A stretch of 64,000 nucleotides of DNA, taken from an uncultured Verrucomicrobiota bacterium. GTDB lineage: Bacteria > Verrucomicrobiota > Verrucomicrobiia > Limisphaerales > UBA9464. This document shows, in pieces, positions 15,846-26,007 of this stretch; within the stretch, counting starts at the first letter, position 1; the number at the start of each line of letters is the position of its first letter. The notes under the pieces were generated by a model. That model did no database searches. It saw only the letters and a list, made by a program, of their open reading frames with translations, and was not told the origin of the DNA. The position numbers were made by a program, and so were the translations under genes. The DNA lies in contig CAIVQH010000013.1 in assembly GCA_903907995.1 (NCBI GenBank), forward strand, positions 1-64,000. Reading direction: 5' to 3'.

Positions 15846-17186
15846 ATGTTGCTGCAATTCTCCGTGTCCAATTTCGGCTGCTTCCGCGAGTTGCAGACTC
15901 TGAATTTGGCGGCGAGCGCCCAAGACAAGTCGCTGGCCGACAATTGCATTGTCCGGGACTTGAGCGGATTGCAGGGCAAGCGGTGGCTCAAGGGCGTCGC
16001 CATTTACGGGGCCAACGCCAGCGGCAAGTCGACGCTGATCAAGGCCATGGGAGCTCTCGCCGCCATGGTGAAGACCTCGGCCAAGACAACCGATCCGAAG
16101 GAGCGAATCTCTCAGATTGAACCGTTCGCGTTGGCGCCGGGCGAACCGGAGTCGCCCACGGCATTTGCCATCGCGTTCATCGCCGACGGCATCCGCTACG
16201 AATATCGCGTGGCGGCAACACAGGAGCGCATCTGGCACGAGTCGCTGAGGGCGTTCCCAGAGAAACGCGAGCAGACTTGGTTCAACCGGAACTGGAATCC
16301 CGAACAGGGCGTGTACGAGTGGACGCCTGAGCGCCCCAAGGGATTTCACCGGGATCCCCAACTCGAAGGCTACACGCTGCCCAACATGCTCTTTCTCTCC
16401 AAAGCCGTGGCGAGCAACCGCACGGATTTGGAGCCGGTATTCCGCTGGTTCAAGGACCGGTTGAAGTTTCTGGACCTGAGTGCACGAAACCAATTTGGAA
16501 GTGGGTTCACCCTAAAACAAGTCGAGGATCGAACCGAGCTGCACTCGAAAATCGTGGATCTGCTTCGCCACGCCGACCTTGGGGTGACCGACGCTCGAGC
16601 GGTGGAGCGGCGCCCGCCGCAGGAGGAGATCGATGGAATCGCCGCCTCGTTGCCTGCGGAATTGCAGGATGGCTATCGGAAGCGTCGCTGGGTGAAACCC
16701 GAGCTAACCCACCGCGGGACTGGATCTGCCCAAGTGACCTTGCCATGGGAGTCCGAGTCGGCCGGGACGCACCGGTTCTTCGCCATTGCGGGGCCTTGGC
16801 TCGACATCATGGCCAAGGGCCACGTGGTGTGTGTGGACGAACTGGAGACGTCGATGCATCCGCTCATGGTTCGGGAGCTGTTGCGGCTGATGTTCAGCTC
16901 GAAGGAAAATTCCGGCGGTGCCCAACTCCTCTTCACCACCCACAACCCGCTCTTGTTGGATTCCACGCTCATGCGGCGTGACCAAGTGTGGTTCACGGAC
17001 AAGAACGAGATCGGGGAAAGTCACGTCTACCCGCTGACGGATTACGCTCCACGGAAAGGAGAATCCCTGATTCGCGGCTATCTCTCCGGACGATACGGGG
17101 CGGTGCCTTTTGTCCCCAAGGGTTTGATGGGCTCCTTCCCTTCCCATGAGGTGATCGCCGAACGGGAGGTTGTGGGACATGAGTGA
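15846..17186 (+). CDS. rloA: RloA-like AAA ATPase (AbiLii-type)
   Basis: A 446-residue ATPase of the AAA15/AAA21, SMC/ABC-like class (COG1106). The start MLLQFSVSNFGCFRE at 15846 is typical; a GTG 6 nt upstream is an alternative. Walker A GANASGKST lies at about 56-64, Walker B VVCVDELETSMHP at about 327, and the H-loop LLFTTHNPLLLD near 360. These proteins act with a TOPRIM-like partner in abortive infection (RloA/RloB, AbiL, and the related PARIS system), where the ATPase senses a phage product and releases a toxic nuclease. An AT-rich promoter region precedes it. The next gene overlaps by 8 nt, confirming an operon. Confidence 0.85.
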   Translation: MLLQFSVSNFGCFRELQTLNLAASAQDKSLADNCIVRDLSGLQGKRWLKGVAIYGANASGKSTLIKAMGALAAMVKTSAKTTDPKERISQIEPFALAPGEPESPTAFAIAFIADGIRYEYRVAATQERIWHESLRAFPEKREQTWFNRNWNPEQGVYEWTPERPKGFHRDPQLEGYTLPNMLFLSKAVASNRTDLEPVFRWFKDRLKFLDLSARNQFGSGFTLKQVEDRTELHSKIVDLLRHADLGVTDARAVERRPPQEEIDGIAASLPAELQDGYRKRRWVKPELTHRGTGSAQVTLPWESESAGTHRFFAIAGPWLDIMAKGHVVCVDELETSMHPLMVRELLRLMFSSKENSGGAQLLFTTHNPLLLDSTLMRRDQVWFTDKNEIGESHVYPLTDYAPRKGESLIRGYLSGRYGAVPFVPKGLMGSFPSHEVIAEREVVGHE

Positions 17187-17925
17187 CTCGGCGGCCGGGA
17201 ACCCCAATTGGTGGCAAGAGGCGAAGGCGATGAGCCTCGCCCGCCGAGCTGCCCTGCCCACAAAGATCGGCACAGCCAAGCCGGGCGACGCTTTCCTGAT
17301 CGTGACCGAAGGAACGGTGACGGAGCCGGTCTATTTCGAGTTGCTGAGGACAGACCTGCAACTACCCGTGGTACGAGTGAAGGTGGTGCCCGGAGATGCT
17401 TCGGATCCTCGGCACGTCATTCGGTCCGCCGAGCGGGAAGCAAAGCAACAAGTGCGCCTCGCAAAGAAAGGCCAACTGGGGATCGACGAGCCATCGAAGT
17501 TCGACCACGTCTGGGCCGTAATTGATACGGACGTGGCGGTCAGAAACGGCATCTGGAACGACGTTCAGCAACTGGCCGTTGCCCGTAAAGTGACGTTGGC
17601 CCATTCGACGCCCTGTTTTGAGTTCTGGCTACTGCTGCACTTCGGTTTCACAACCCGAAGTGATCTTCCCGATGGTTCAGCCGCCAAGGCCGCCGTGAAA
17701 ACCGCCCTGGGCGGAGAGTATGGGACCAATGAAGAAGTGACGCGCACCGCCATAACCTCATTCCTTGCAGGCTGGCCCTTGGCAGTCGTTCATGGCGAAC
17801 GAGTCCGGGAACATCATACTACCGCTGCGACTCCTCCTCCGGGCAATCCGTCCACGGAGGTGGACCGACTGGTCCGCGCGATGAATGACTCCGCACCCGC
17901 ACATTTGAGAAAACTCAAGAGCTGA
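17179..17925 (+). CDS. rloB: RloB-like TOPRIM-fold effector
   Basis: A 248-residue protein of the RloB family. FLIVTEGTVTEPVYFELL contains the family signature TEG..TE..YF, with the first acidic residue expected of the TOPRIM-like active site. VWAVIDTD supplies the D-x-D, and STPCFEFWLLLHF the last conserved helix. It overlaps the end of rloA by 8 nt and so is translationally coupled. In AbiL/PARIS-like systems the small TOPRIM protein is the toxic effector and is thought to act on RNA or DNA. Both genes appear intact. Phage specificity cannot be predicted. Confidence 0.85.
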   Translation: MSDSAAGNPNWWQEAKAMSLARRAALPTKIGTAKPGDAFLIVTEGTVTEPVYFELLRTDLQLPVVRVKVVPGDASDPRHVIRSAEREAKQQVRLAKKGQLGIDEPSKFDHVWAVIDTDVAVRNGIWNDVQQLAVARKVTLAHSTPCFEFWLLLHFGFTTRSDLPDGSAAKAAVKTALGGEYGTNEEVTRTAITSFLAGWPLAVVHGERVREHHTTAATPPPGNPSTEVDRLVRAMNDSAPAHLRKLKS

Positions 17926-18026
17926 CGCCGTTCGTGGCGACTTTGGACCTGGGCGCATCCGCGGCCAAACGATCCCGCAGACTTACCCTTCAGTCGCAGT
18001 CCCCGAATACGCCAGGGCCGCCGGGT

Positions 18027-18057
18027 GACCGTTCCGGGAAGCTTTCGCGGGACGGTC
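18027..18057 (+). terminator. Hairpin after rloB
   Basis: A 10-bp stem with one G-T wobble (gaccgttccg / cgggacggtc) is followed by a moderately T-rich stretch. It lies about 100 bp past the rloB stop and resembles the integrase hairpin at 15677 in sequence (GACCG(C/T)TCC). The rest of 17926-18224 holds nothing I can identify. Confidence 0.45.
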
Positions 18058-18224
18058 CTTGTTCCGGTCGTTGTGGTCCTTGGTATGCTGGATGATGGTG
18101 TTGGTCACCTTCGTCAGCCAAGACCGGTCCTTGATGGATTCCAGCACGTCCGCCGTGCAAAAGAACTTGATGCCATTGGATGGCGGGTTACCAAGCGGCT
18201 TGAGGAGACTGACCGTTCGCCGGA

Positions 18225-18674
18225 TTGGCCGGCCTGACGATCTTCGGCCTGACGCTCAGCTCCACACTGCTGCCGCCGTTCAAGATTCTGATCGTGCTGC
18301 TGGCGGTGGTCGCCCTGCTCACGTGGCTGCTCTGGCGCTCCTCCATCCGCATCTATTCCAAGGCCCAGATCGCCTTGCAGGAAACGCTCTCGCAGCCGCC
18401 ACCAGCGCATGGGGAAAAGGCGGCGGCCATCCCTGCCCTGCTGCGTGAGGCCGACCTGCAGGCGCTGACTATTGGTGAGCATTCCATGGCCGCGCGGAAA
18501 CTGATCCGCGAACTGGCGCTAAGGACGAAGACTGGCGCCAGCGTGGTCGGCATCGAGCGCGCCGGCAAAGCGATCATCAACCCCGGCCCCGACGAGGAAC
18601 TGCTGCCCGGCGACCAGATCCTGATCATCGGCAGCGCGGAGCAGTTGGTCTCAGCGCGCGCGCTGATGGCGTAG
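18225..18674 (+). pseudogene. Cation/proton antiporter, C-terminal fragment
   Basis: The frame follows a stop at 18210 and encodes about 149 residues. It begins inside a membrane segment (TIFGLTLSSTLLPPFKIL), has one more helix, then a linker, and ends with a complete RCK_C/TrkA_C-type domain (GASVVGIERAGKAIINPG, then LLPGDQILIIGSAEQL). This is the tail of a CPA2/KefB-like antiporter; the dozen upstream helices are missing. No ribosome-binding site fits. It is the first chromosomal-type sequence right of the island, so the island or an earlier event probably removed the 5' part. Confidence 0.7.
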
Positions 18675-18688
18675 AGCGGCCACCAATC

Positions 18689-18804
18689 GAGCGGAGCGCG
18701 GGTCTGTGACCCGCAGCAACTTCCGAATTGGAAAGTGCTCCGGCCATATCCGTCACCGTCAGATTGACGGGTGTTGCTGCGGGTCACAGACCCGCGCTCC
18801 GCTC
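18689..18804. repeat. Inverted repeat with 32-bp perfect arms
   Basis: Arms 18689-18720 and 18773-18804 are exact reverse complements around a 52-bp spacer. Each arm contains a palindrome of its own (GCGGGTC...GACCCGC). It lies between two convergent genes and could stop transcription in both directions. The arm core CGGAGCGC.GGTCT..GACCC is related to repeats at 31575 and 55334, so it belongs to an interspersed palindromic repeat family. Confidence 0.75.
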
Positions 18805-18839
18805 CGCTTATCCGTGCGATCCGTGGTTCCAATTTCCGT

Positions 18840-19397
18840 TCAGGGCGTCCGCAGCGACTTGCCGCGGAGCTGCTCGACGAAGGTGACGTATTCCGCCGCC
18901 TGCTCCCGCAGGCGCTTGGTCAGGTCGGCGTTGGCGAATTCGCCCTGGTCGTTGAGTGAATTGCCGATGCCCGGCATGAAGACGCGTTTGGGGAACACGA
19001 AGGCGTTGCGGTAGCCGAAAATGGCCGTCAGTTGCTCGACGCTGCGGAGCGCGCCCCAGATGCCGGCGGACAGACCGACGAACGCGACCGGCCGCGCCTC
19101 AAAACTCTCAGGAAACTTGAGGTGGTCGATGAAAACCTTCAGCACCCCAGGGAAGGAACCGTTGTACTCGGGCGTCACGACGACCAGGCCACTGGCGTCG
19201 AGCACCGCCTGTGCGAACGGCTCAAAGGCAGCCGGCTTGCTCGCGTAGGCTCCGGGCGCAAACAAGGCCGGAGGCAGATCGTGCAGGTCGAGCACGCGCG
19301 TGGGCACGCCCAGCTCGCGGTAGATGCCTTCGATGACGGCGGTGACTTTGCGGGTGTTGGAGCCGGGGCGGTTGGTGCCGGAAATGAGAGTGATCAT
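18840..19397 (-). CDS. NADPH-dependent FMN reductase
   Basis: A 185-residue flavodoxin-fold protein (PF03358). The N-terminal ITLISGTNRPGSNTRKV is the phosphate-binding loop for FMN; VVVTPEYNGSFPGVLKVFID is the P-E-Y-N-G-S-x-P-G signature. It reduces flavin or quinone with NADPH in the cytoplasm. The ATG at 19397 gives the proper family start; the frame stays open upstream without homology. It stands alone, convergent with the antiporter fragment. The physiological acceptor cannot be told. Confidence 0.85.
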   Translation of the reverse strand: MITLISGTNRPGSNTRKVTAVIEGIYRELGVPTRVLDLHDLPPALFAPGAYASKPAAFEPFAQAVLDASGLVVVTPEYNGSFPGVLKVFIDHLKFPESFEARPVAFVGLSAGIWGALRSVEQLTAIFGYRNAFVFPKRVFMPGIGNSLNDQGEFANADLTKRLREQAAEYVTFVEQLRGKSLRTP

Positions 19398-19612
19398 GTG
19401 GAAACGGTGCTTCCACGACGGACATGACGCCGTGGTTTCGGGGAGGAACCGTGAACGACGGAACCGGAAATTGCAGCCCCTTCTTTTCCGGATCATTCCG
19501 CAGGCGTATTTTGCCGCAATGGTCAGCCGCTGACTTTGGAGAGGAAGTCGGCCCCGATGATCGCGGGCCGCGCTCCCCATGCCCGAGGCCGACCACACTG
19601 AAAAGGTTCGCC

Positions 19613-22018
19613 CTATTCCGCATTCCGGTTCGGCGGCTCACTGGCCATCAGGTGGCGCACGAAGAAGTCCTGTAGCCGCCGCTGCCCATAGGCCCCGCCG
19701 CTGCCATGGCCACCGTTGGGCACCACGAGCAGGTCGAAGTCCTTGTTCGCCTTGATGAGCGCATCGACGAGGCGGTAGGTGGATTCGGGCGGCACATTGT
19801 CGTCCACCTCGCCGACGACGAGAAACAGGTGGCCCTTGAGTTTGCCCGCGTTGTCGATGTTGGAGCATTCGGCGTACTGCGGGCCGACGGGATAGCCCAT
19901 CCACTGCTCGTTCCAGGAGGCCTTGTCCATACGGTTGTCGTGGCAGCCACAGTTCGCCACCGCCGCCTTATAAAACTCCGGGTGGAACAGCACCGCGCCG
20001 GCCGCGTTCTGCCCGCCCGCCGACGTGCCGTAGATGCCCACGCGAGCGATGTCATACCACGGATATTTCGTGGCGACCGCCTGATGCCAGAGGATGCGGT
20101 CGGGAAACCCGGCATCCTTCAGATTCTTGAAGCACATGTCGTGAAACGCCTTCGAGCGAAAGCCCGTCCCCATGGCATCCAACTGCACGACGACGAAGCC
20201 CAGATCCGTCAGCCCGGAAAAACGGTTGCCGGCGCTGAAGGACTTCGGCGTGTAAGCGCCCTGCGGCCCGGCATAGATGGATTCGATGACCGGATATTTC
20301 TTCGTCGGATCAAAATTCTTGGGCCGGCAGATGATGCCCCAGATGTCGGTCTTTCCGTCGCGGGCCTTGGCGACAAACACCTCGGGAGGAGTCCAGCCCT
20401 TGGTCATCAATGGGCTCATGTCCGCCTGTTCCAACGGGCACACCAATTTGCCATCGGAAGTGCGCCGCAATTCGGTGACGGGTGGGGCATCTACGCGCGA
20501 ATAGGTGTCAATCAGCCAGGCGCGGTCCGGCGAAAACTCGACGGTGTGGTTGCCGTTGCCCTCGGTAAGGGCGACCAGGCCGGAGCCGTCAAAGTTCACG
20601 CGGTAGTAATGGAGAAAGTACGGATCCTGATCGGCAATACGACCGCCCGCGTGAAACCAGATCTGGCGCTTCGCCTCATCGATCTTGTCGATGCCCCGCA
20701 ACACCCATTCGCCCTTCGTGATCTGCTTCATCGAACCGGCGGCGCGGTCCACCAGGTAGAGATGCCGCCAGCCGTCCAGCTCAGAGACGTAGATCAGCTC
20801 GTCAGTCTGTTCGAGCCAGTTGACGAGGCTCAGCCGGAGCATCTCGGTGTGGGTCGTCCAGATGAAGGTGTTCGACTTTTCATCCACCAGGTTCTGGACG
20901 CTGCCGGAATCGCGATCCACCTGGATTACCCGGAAACGCTGGTGGCCCCGGTCATCCTGCTGGTAGGCGAACTTCGTGCCCGCCCTGTTCCAATGCACGT
21001 CGGGTTGGAGCCACTCGTGCTCGACGCGGTCCACCACCGGCTTGGTCTGCTTGCCGGTGGCGAGGTCGAACATGTTCAGCTCGTACTTGGGAAATTTGTC
21101 CCCCGGCAGCGGATAGGGCCGGCTGGCCAGGGTGGCACGACCACCGCCGGGCGGCGACGAGCGGATCAGGTAAACCTCCTTGCGCTCGCCCGGCTCGATG
21201 CGGAAGGCCACGACGGTCTTGGAATCCGGTGACCAAGAAACGTGGCCATAAGGGACTTCCTCCGTTCCATCGGTGGTCAGCTTCCGCTCGCTCCCGCCCT
21301 CTTTCGCCCGCAAGACCAGGTTGTGCTCGTGTACGACGGCAGTCCATTTGCCATCGGGCGATTCGCCGCGATTGGCGCGACGAGTCGAGGCCTCGGAGTC
21401 ATCATCATCGGCATTGGTACGTCGCCGGCTTCCCGCCTCCCGCTGACTGTCGTCCGGCAGTTTGAGCGTCACGCCTTCCAGCTTGGAGCACGCGTATGAC
21501 TGGAGTTCGCATTGCCAGACAGACTCCTCCAGCTTGAAGCGGATCGCCTTGCCGTCCCCCGTGAACTCGATGGCCCCAAATGGCAGCTTATCACCGATCA
21601 GTTCCTTGCCCGAGGCTTTGGCCAGGGAGACGGCCAGCCGGGCGTGATCGAAAGCTGGAGTTCGCGTCCCTTGCACCGCATCGACCAGGATGAACTCCTT
21701 CGCTCCGTCGGCGAGGTCGTTGCGGTACCAGAAACGGGTACCGCCCTCCAGCCAGTGTGGCATCACGCGGTCGCGGAACACCAGGCGCGGTGTCGAGGCA
21801 GAGCCACGACTGGCTTGCGGAGACGGATGATCCCCTGCCCGGTCAACATCGGAAAAGATATCCACCGGAGCGCTGTCCACGGTCGTGACTTGGGTAGGAA
21901 GCGCGTGCTCAGGCACCGATGAGGAGCCCACCATTTGACCACCGCAAAGCAGAGCGATAAACGTGCTGAGCCAAGTGCCCAACAACACGAGTCGTGAGAG
22001 ACTATTTTTCATGTGCAT
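19613..22018 (-). CDS. Secreted S9 prolyl oligopeptidase (DPP IV family)
   Basis: An approximately 801-residue serine peptidase. It starts at 22018 (MHMKN), with GAAGG 5 nt upstream; ATG 22012 is an alternative. A signal peptide (KNSLSRLVLLGTWLSTFIAL) directs export. Residues about 90-520 form the DPP IV-type beta-propeller, including a charged insert (TNADDDDSEASTRR). The catalytic domain has Ser in IYGTSAGGQNA (about residue 665), Asp in VGEVDDNVPPES and His in NGGHGSGG. It should cleave dipeptides, often after proline, from peptides in the periplasm. It is monocistronic, divergent from the aldolase gene. Confidence 0.88.
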   Translation of the reverse strand: MHMKNSLSRLVLLGTWLSTFIALLCGGQMVGSSSVPEHALPTQVTTVDSAPVDIFSDVDRAGDHPSPQASRGSASTPRLVFRDRVMPHWLEGGTRFWYRNDLADGAKEFILVDAVQGTRTPAFDHARLAVSLAKASGKELIGDKLPFGAIEFTGDGKAIRFKLEESVWQCELQSYACSKLEGVTLKLPDDSQREAGSRRRTNADDDDSEASTRRANRGESPDGKWTAVVHEHNLVLRAKEGGSERKLTTDGTEEVPYGHVSWSPDSKTVVAFRIEPGERKEVYLIRSSPPGGGRATLASRPYPLPGDKFPKYELNMFDLATGKQTKPVVDRVEHEWLQPDVHWNRAGTKFAYQQDDRGHQRFRVIQVDRDSGSVQNLVDEKSNTFIWTTHTEMLRLSLVNWLEQTDELIYVSELDGWRHLYLVDRAAGSMKQITKGEWVLRGIDKIDEAKRQIWFHAGGRIADQDPYFLHYYRVNFDGSGLVALTEGNGNHTVEFSPDRAWLIDTYSRVDAPPVTELRRTSDGKLVCPLEQADMSPLMTKGWTPPEVFVAKARDGKTDIWGIICRPKNFDPTKKYPVIESIYAGPQGAYTPKSFSAGNRFSGLTDLGFVVVQLDAMGTGFRSKAFHDMCFKNLKDAGFPDRILWHQAVATKYPWYDIARVGIYGTSAGGQNAAGAVLFHPEFYKAAVANCGCHDNRMDKASWNEQWMGYPVGPQYAECSNIDNAGKLKGHLFLVVGEVDDNVPPESTYRLVDALIKANKDFDLLVVPNGGHGSGGAYGQRRLQDFFVRHLMASEPPNRNAE

Positions 22019-22280
22019 CGGGCCTTCACCGCGATGGGTGAGGCGACGAGAAATGGGTGGAGATTGGAAACGCGAACACATCGAACCGTCGCCATGCTTA
22101 CTCCACGAGCTCTGGTCAGACTAGGTGCGGATTGACACTCCGAAGCTAATTTCGCTCCAGCCTCGCCATTGCGTCGGAGTCCGGTCTGCCACATCCGACA
22201 TTCGCGCACCAGGCTTCAGCTTCCTTGCTTCGGCGGTCAGTCATGGTTTCCTTCGCCCAACGCAACAGCACTCCACCTCC

Positions 22281-23345
<1,065 letters not shown>

Positions 23346-23439
23346 GGAATCAGAAGACTCGTGGGATAGGAGCCAGGGAGCTGGGCTCCCACATTCGCCT
23401 GCCGCTGAAAAACAAGCGCGATGCCGCAGGAAAGTCTGA

Positions 23440-26004
23440 ATGAATCGGACCGGTTCAAATCTTTTCCATCGCTGGCGACGAGCCTTCGTGGCCGGTTCAC
23501 TGGGGGTCGTCATGACGGCACTGGGGGACCACGCGACGGTCGATTTTAACAAGAGCATCGAACCGCTCTTGGTCGAGAACTGCCTCAAATGCCACGGTCC
23601 GGAAAAGCAGAAGGGCGGCTTGCGGCTTGATTTGCGTGCGGCTGCGTTGAAAGGCGGCGATTCGGGCGATCCTGCAATTCTACCGAAGGACGGCCGGCAC
23701 GGAAAACTGCTTCAGCTCATTTCCGCCCGCCCCGAAAGCGACAGTCGCATGCCGCCGAAAGGTGAGATGCTCAAGCCCGATCAGGTGGCGCTGCTGCGGC
23801 GGTGGATTGAAGAGGGCGCTGTCTGGCCCGAGCGGACCTTGGCCCCGACGAATGGCCGGCCCCGTGAAATGGTAGTGAGCGAAGACGACCGCAAGCACTG
23901 GGCATTTCAGCCGCTCGGCCAGTTCCAGCTCCCACCCCCGCATAAGCGTACACGCGGCACCAACCCGATTGACCGCTTCGTGACCGCCAAGCTGGCCGAA
24001 AAGCGGTTGAAGCTCTCGCCGGAGGCCTCGAAAGGCATCCTGCTCCGGCGGCTCTATCTGGACCTCGTGGGGCTCCCGCCGTCGCCCGAGGAAGTCCGGT
24101 CGTTCGTGGAGGACACCTCGCCGACCGCCTACGAGAAACGCGTGGACCGCCTGCTGGCATCCCCGGCGTTTGGCGAACGGTGGGGACGCCACTGGCTGGA
24201 CTTGGCGCGCTATGCGGACAGCAAGGGCTACGAACGCGACGGCGACCGTCCAACGGCGTGGCACTACCGCGACTTTGTCATCCAGGCCTTCAATGACGAC
24301 CTGCCCTTCGACCGGTTCATCACGTGGCAGCTCGCGGGTGACGAACTGGCTCCGACGAATCTGACGGCCCGAATCGCGACCGCGTTCATCGGGCTCGGCT
24401 CGGTGGTCGAGACGGATACCAAACTGGCCGACGAACTCGCCCGCTACCGCTATGCCGATCTGGACGACATGATCTCCACCGTCGGTCAGGCCATGCTCGG
24501 CCTGACGCTGGGATGCGCCCGTTGCCACGATCACAAATACGACCCGATTCCGACGCGTGATTACTACCGGATGCTGAGCGTATTCACGCCGCTGGAGCGG
24601 CGTGAGCTTCCGCTCGCCACCGGCCCGGAACTGGAGGCGTACCGCTCAGCCTCCGAAGCCCACCAGCGCCGGCTCAAGGCCGCGAAGCAGGCACTGGAGG
24701 ACTGGCTCAGGCCGGCGAAAGAGGCGGTCGGGCCGAAGTTGCTCACGGCGAAATCTGCGGGGCTCAAACCGGGGGAGAAGGAACCGAAACTCGGCGACAG
24801 TGATTTCCGTGAAGCCTTCACGGGTGAGCAGCGCCAGGAGTGGGACCGGCTGAAGTCGGCCGTTAAGGAGGCGGAAGCCGGAGCGCCCACTCCGCCGCCC
24901 ACTGCGTTCACGATGGGCGTTGTCGACACTCCCCCTCAGGACTTCCTGATGAAACGCGGAGAAGCGACCCAGCCGGGTGAGGAAGTGACGCCCGGTTTTC
25001 TGACGGTGCTCCTGCGCGGCAAATCGGCGGAAGACTATCTGGGACCGGTCGGCGCGCAACGGCGACAGGCGGCCCTCGCCACATGGATGACGGATACCGA
25101 GCACGGGGCCGGGGCCCTGCTTGCCCGCGTCATCGTCAACCGGCTCTGGCAGCACCATTTCGGCGAAGGCCTGGTCCGAACTCCCAGCGACTTCGGGACC
25201 CAGGGCGAGCTACCGAGTCATCCGGAACTGCTGGACTGGCTGGCGGGCGAACTGGTGCGAGGCGGCTGGAAGCTGAAGCCGTTGCACAAGCTCATGGTCA
25301 TGAGCGCGACGTACCAGCAGGGGGAAGCGTCCGGAGGCCTGGCGCACCGCCGTCCATCAGCGGCGGCTACCGGGACCGGCGGCGTGGAACCTGACGCGGA
25401 CAACCATCTGCTTTCGGGCCGCCGCCCGCAGCGGTTGGAGGCGGAAATCCTGCGCGACAGCATCCTCGTGGTCAGCGGGTGTCTGAACACCAACATGTTC
25501 GGCCCCGGGGTGAAGGCTCCGGTGCCGGCCGAGCTGAACTCGGCCTACAACACTTTCGATCCCTACCCGAAGGATGCGAAGGACTCGCCCGAAACCTGGC
25601 GACGGAGCGTGTACCTGTTCACGAAGCGCAGCCTGCGTCAGCCATTGCTCGAAGTCTTCGACGGGGCCGACCCCAGCGCGACCTGTGCCCGGCGTCTGCC
25701 GACCACGGTGGCCCCGCAGGCGCTCGCCCTGCTGAATGACACCTGGGTGCGGGCCCGGGCGAAGGATTTTGCACAGCGGCTGGTCCGCGAGGCGGGCGAA
25801 GACCGGACGGCCCAGGTCCACCGCGCCTACGCGCTCGCGCTCGGCCGCCCGCCGCGCGCCGATGAGGTCAAGGCCGGGCTGAGGTTTCTCTCGGCCCAGG
25901 CAGCTTCCCGTACCGACCGGGGTGAACCGGACGGCGGTCAACTGGCGCTGACCGACTTTTGTCATGCGCTGTTCGGCCTCAACGAATTCCTTTACGCGGA
26001 CTGA
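23440..26004 (+). CDS. PSD1 / cytochrome-type DUF1549-DUF1553 protein
   Basis: An 854-residue exported protein of a type abundant in Planctomycetes and Verrucomicrobiota. After a short N-terminal hydrophobic signal (FVAGSLGVVMTAL) comes a PSCyt1 cytochrome-like domain with C48-L-K-C-H for haem attachment, then DUF1549 (about 150-370, with RWGRHWLDLARYADSKG and a second GCARCHDHKYDP) and DUF1553 (about 560-850, LLARVIVNRLWQHHFGEGLV). Function is unproven; a role in extracellular polysaccharide or sulfated-sugar use has been proposed for the family. The DUF1501 gene starts 3 nt downstream, the standard pairing, so both are co-transcribed. Confidence 0.88.
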   Translation: MNRTGSNLFHRWRRAFVAGSLGVVMTALGDHATVDFNKSIEPLLVENCLKCHGPEKQKGGLRLDLRAAALKGGDSGDPAILPKDGRHGKLLQLISARPESDSRMPPKGEMLKPDQVALLRRWIEEGAVWPERTLAPTNGRPREMVVSEDDRKHWAFQPLGQFQLPPPHKRTRGTNPIDRFVTAKLAEKRLKLSPEASKGILLRRLYLDLVGLPPSPEEVRSFVEDTSPTAYEKRVDRLLASPAFGERWGRHWLDLARYADSKGYERDGDRPTAWHYRDFVIQAFNDDLPFDRFITWQLAGDELAPTNLTARIATAFIGLGSVVETDTKLADELARYRYADLDDMISTVGQAMLGLTLGCARCHDHKYDPIPTRDYYRMLSVFTPLERRELPLATGPELEAYRSASEAHQRRLKAAKQALEDWLRPAKEAVGPKLLTAKSAGLKPGEKEPKLGDSDFREAFTGEQRQEWDRLKSAVKEAEAGAPTPPPTAFTMGVVDTPPQDFLMKRGEATQPGEEVTPGFLTVLLRGKSAEDYLGPVGAQRRQAALATWMTDTEHGAGALLARVIVNRLWQHHFGEGLVRTPSDFGTQGELPSHPELLDWLAGELVRGGWKLKPLHKLMVMSATYQQGEASGGLAHRRPSAAATGTGGVEPDADNHLLSGRRPQRLEAEILRDSILVVSGCLNTNMFGPGVKAPVPAELNSAYNTFDPYPKDAKDSPETWRRSVYLFTKRSLRQPLLEVFDGADPSATCARRLPTTVAPQALALLNDTWVRARAKDFAQRLVREAGEDRTAQVHRAYALALGRPPRADEVKAGLRFLSAQAASRTDRGEPDGGQLALTDFCHALFGLNEFLYAD

Positions 26005-26007
26005 ACC

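Noticed and set aside
18689-18804. Insertion sequence bounded by the 32-bp arms
   Set aside because: The spacer is only 52 bp with no coding capacity; the arms are better explained as two copies of the palindromic repeat family.
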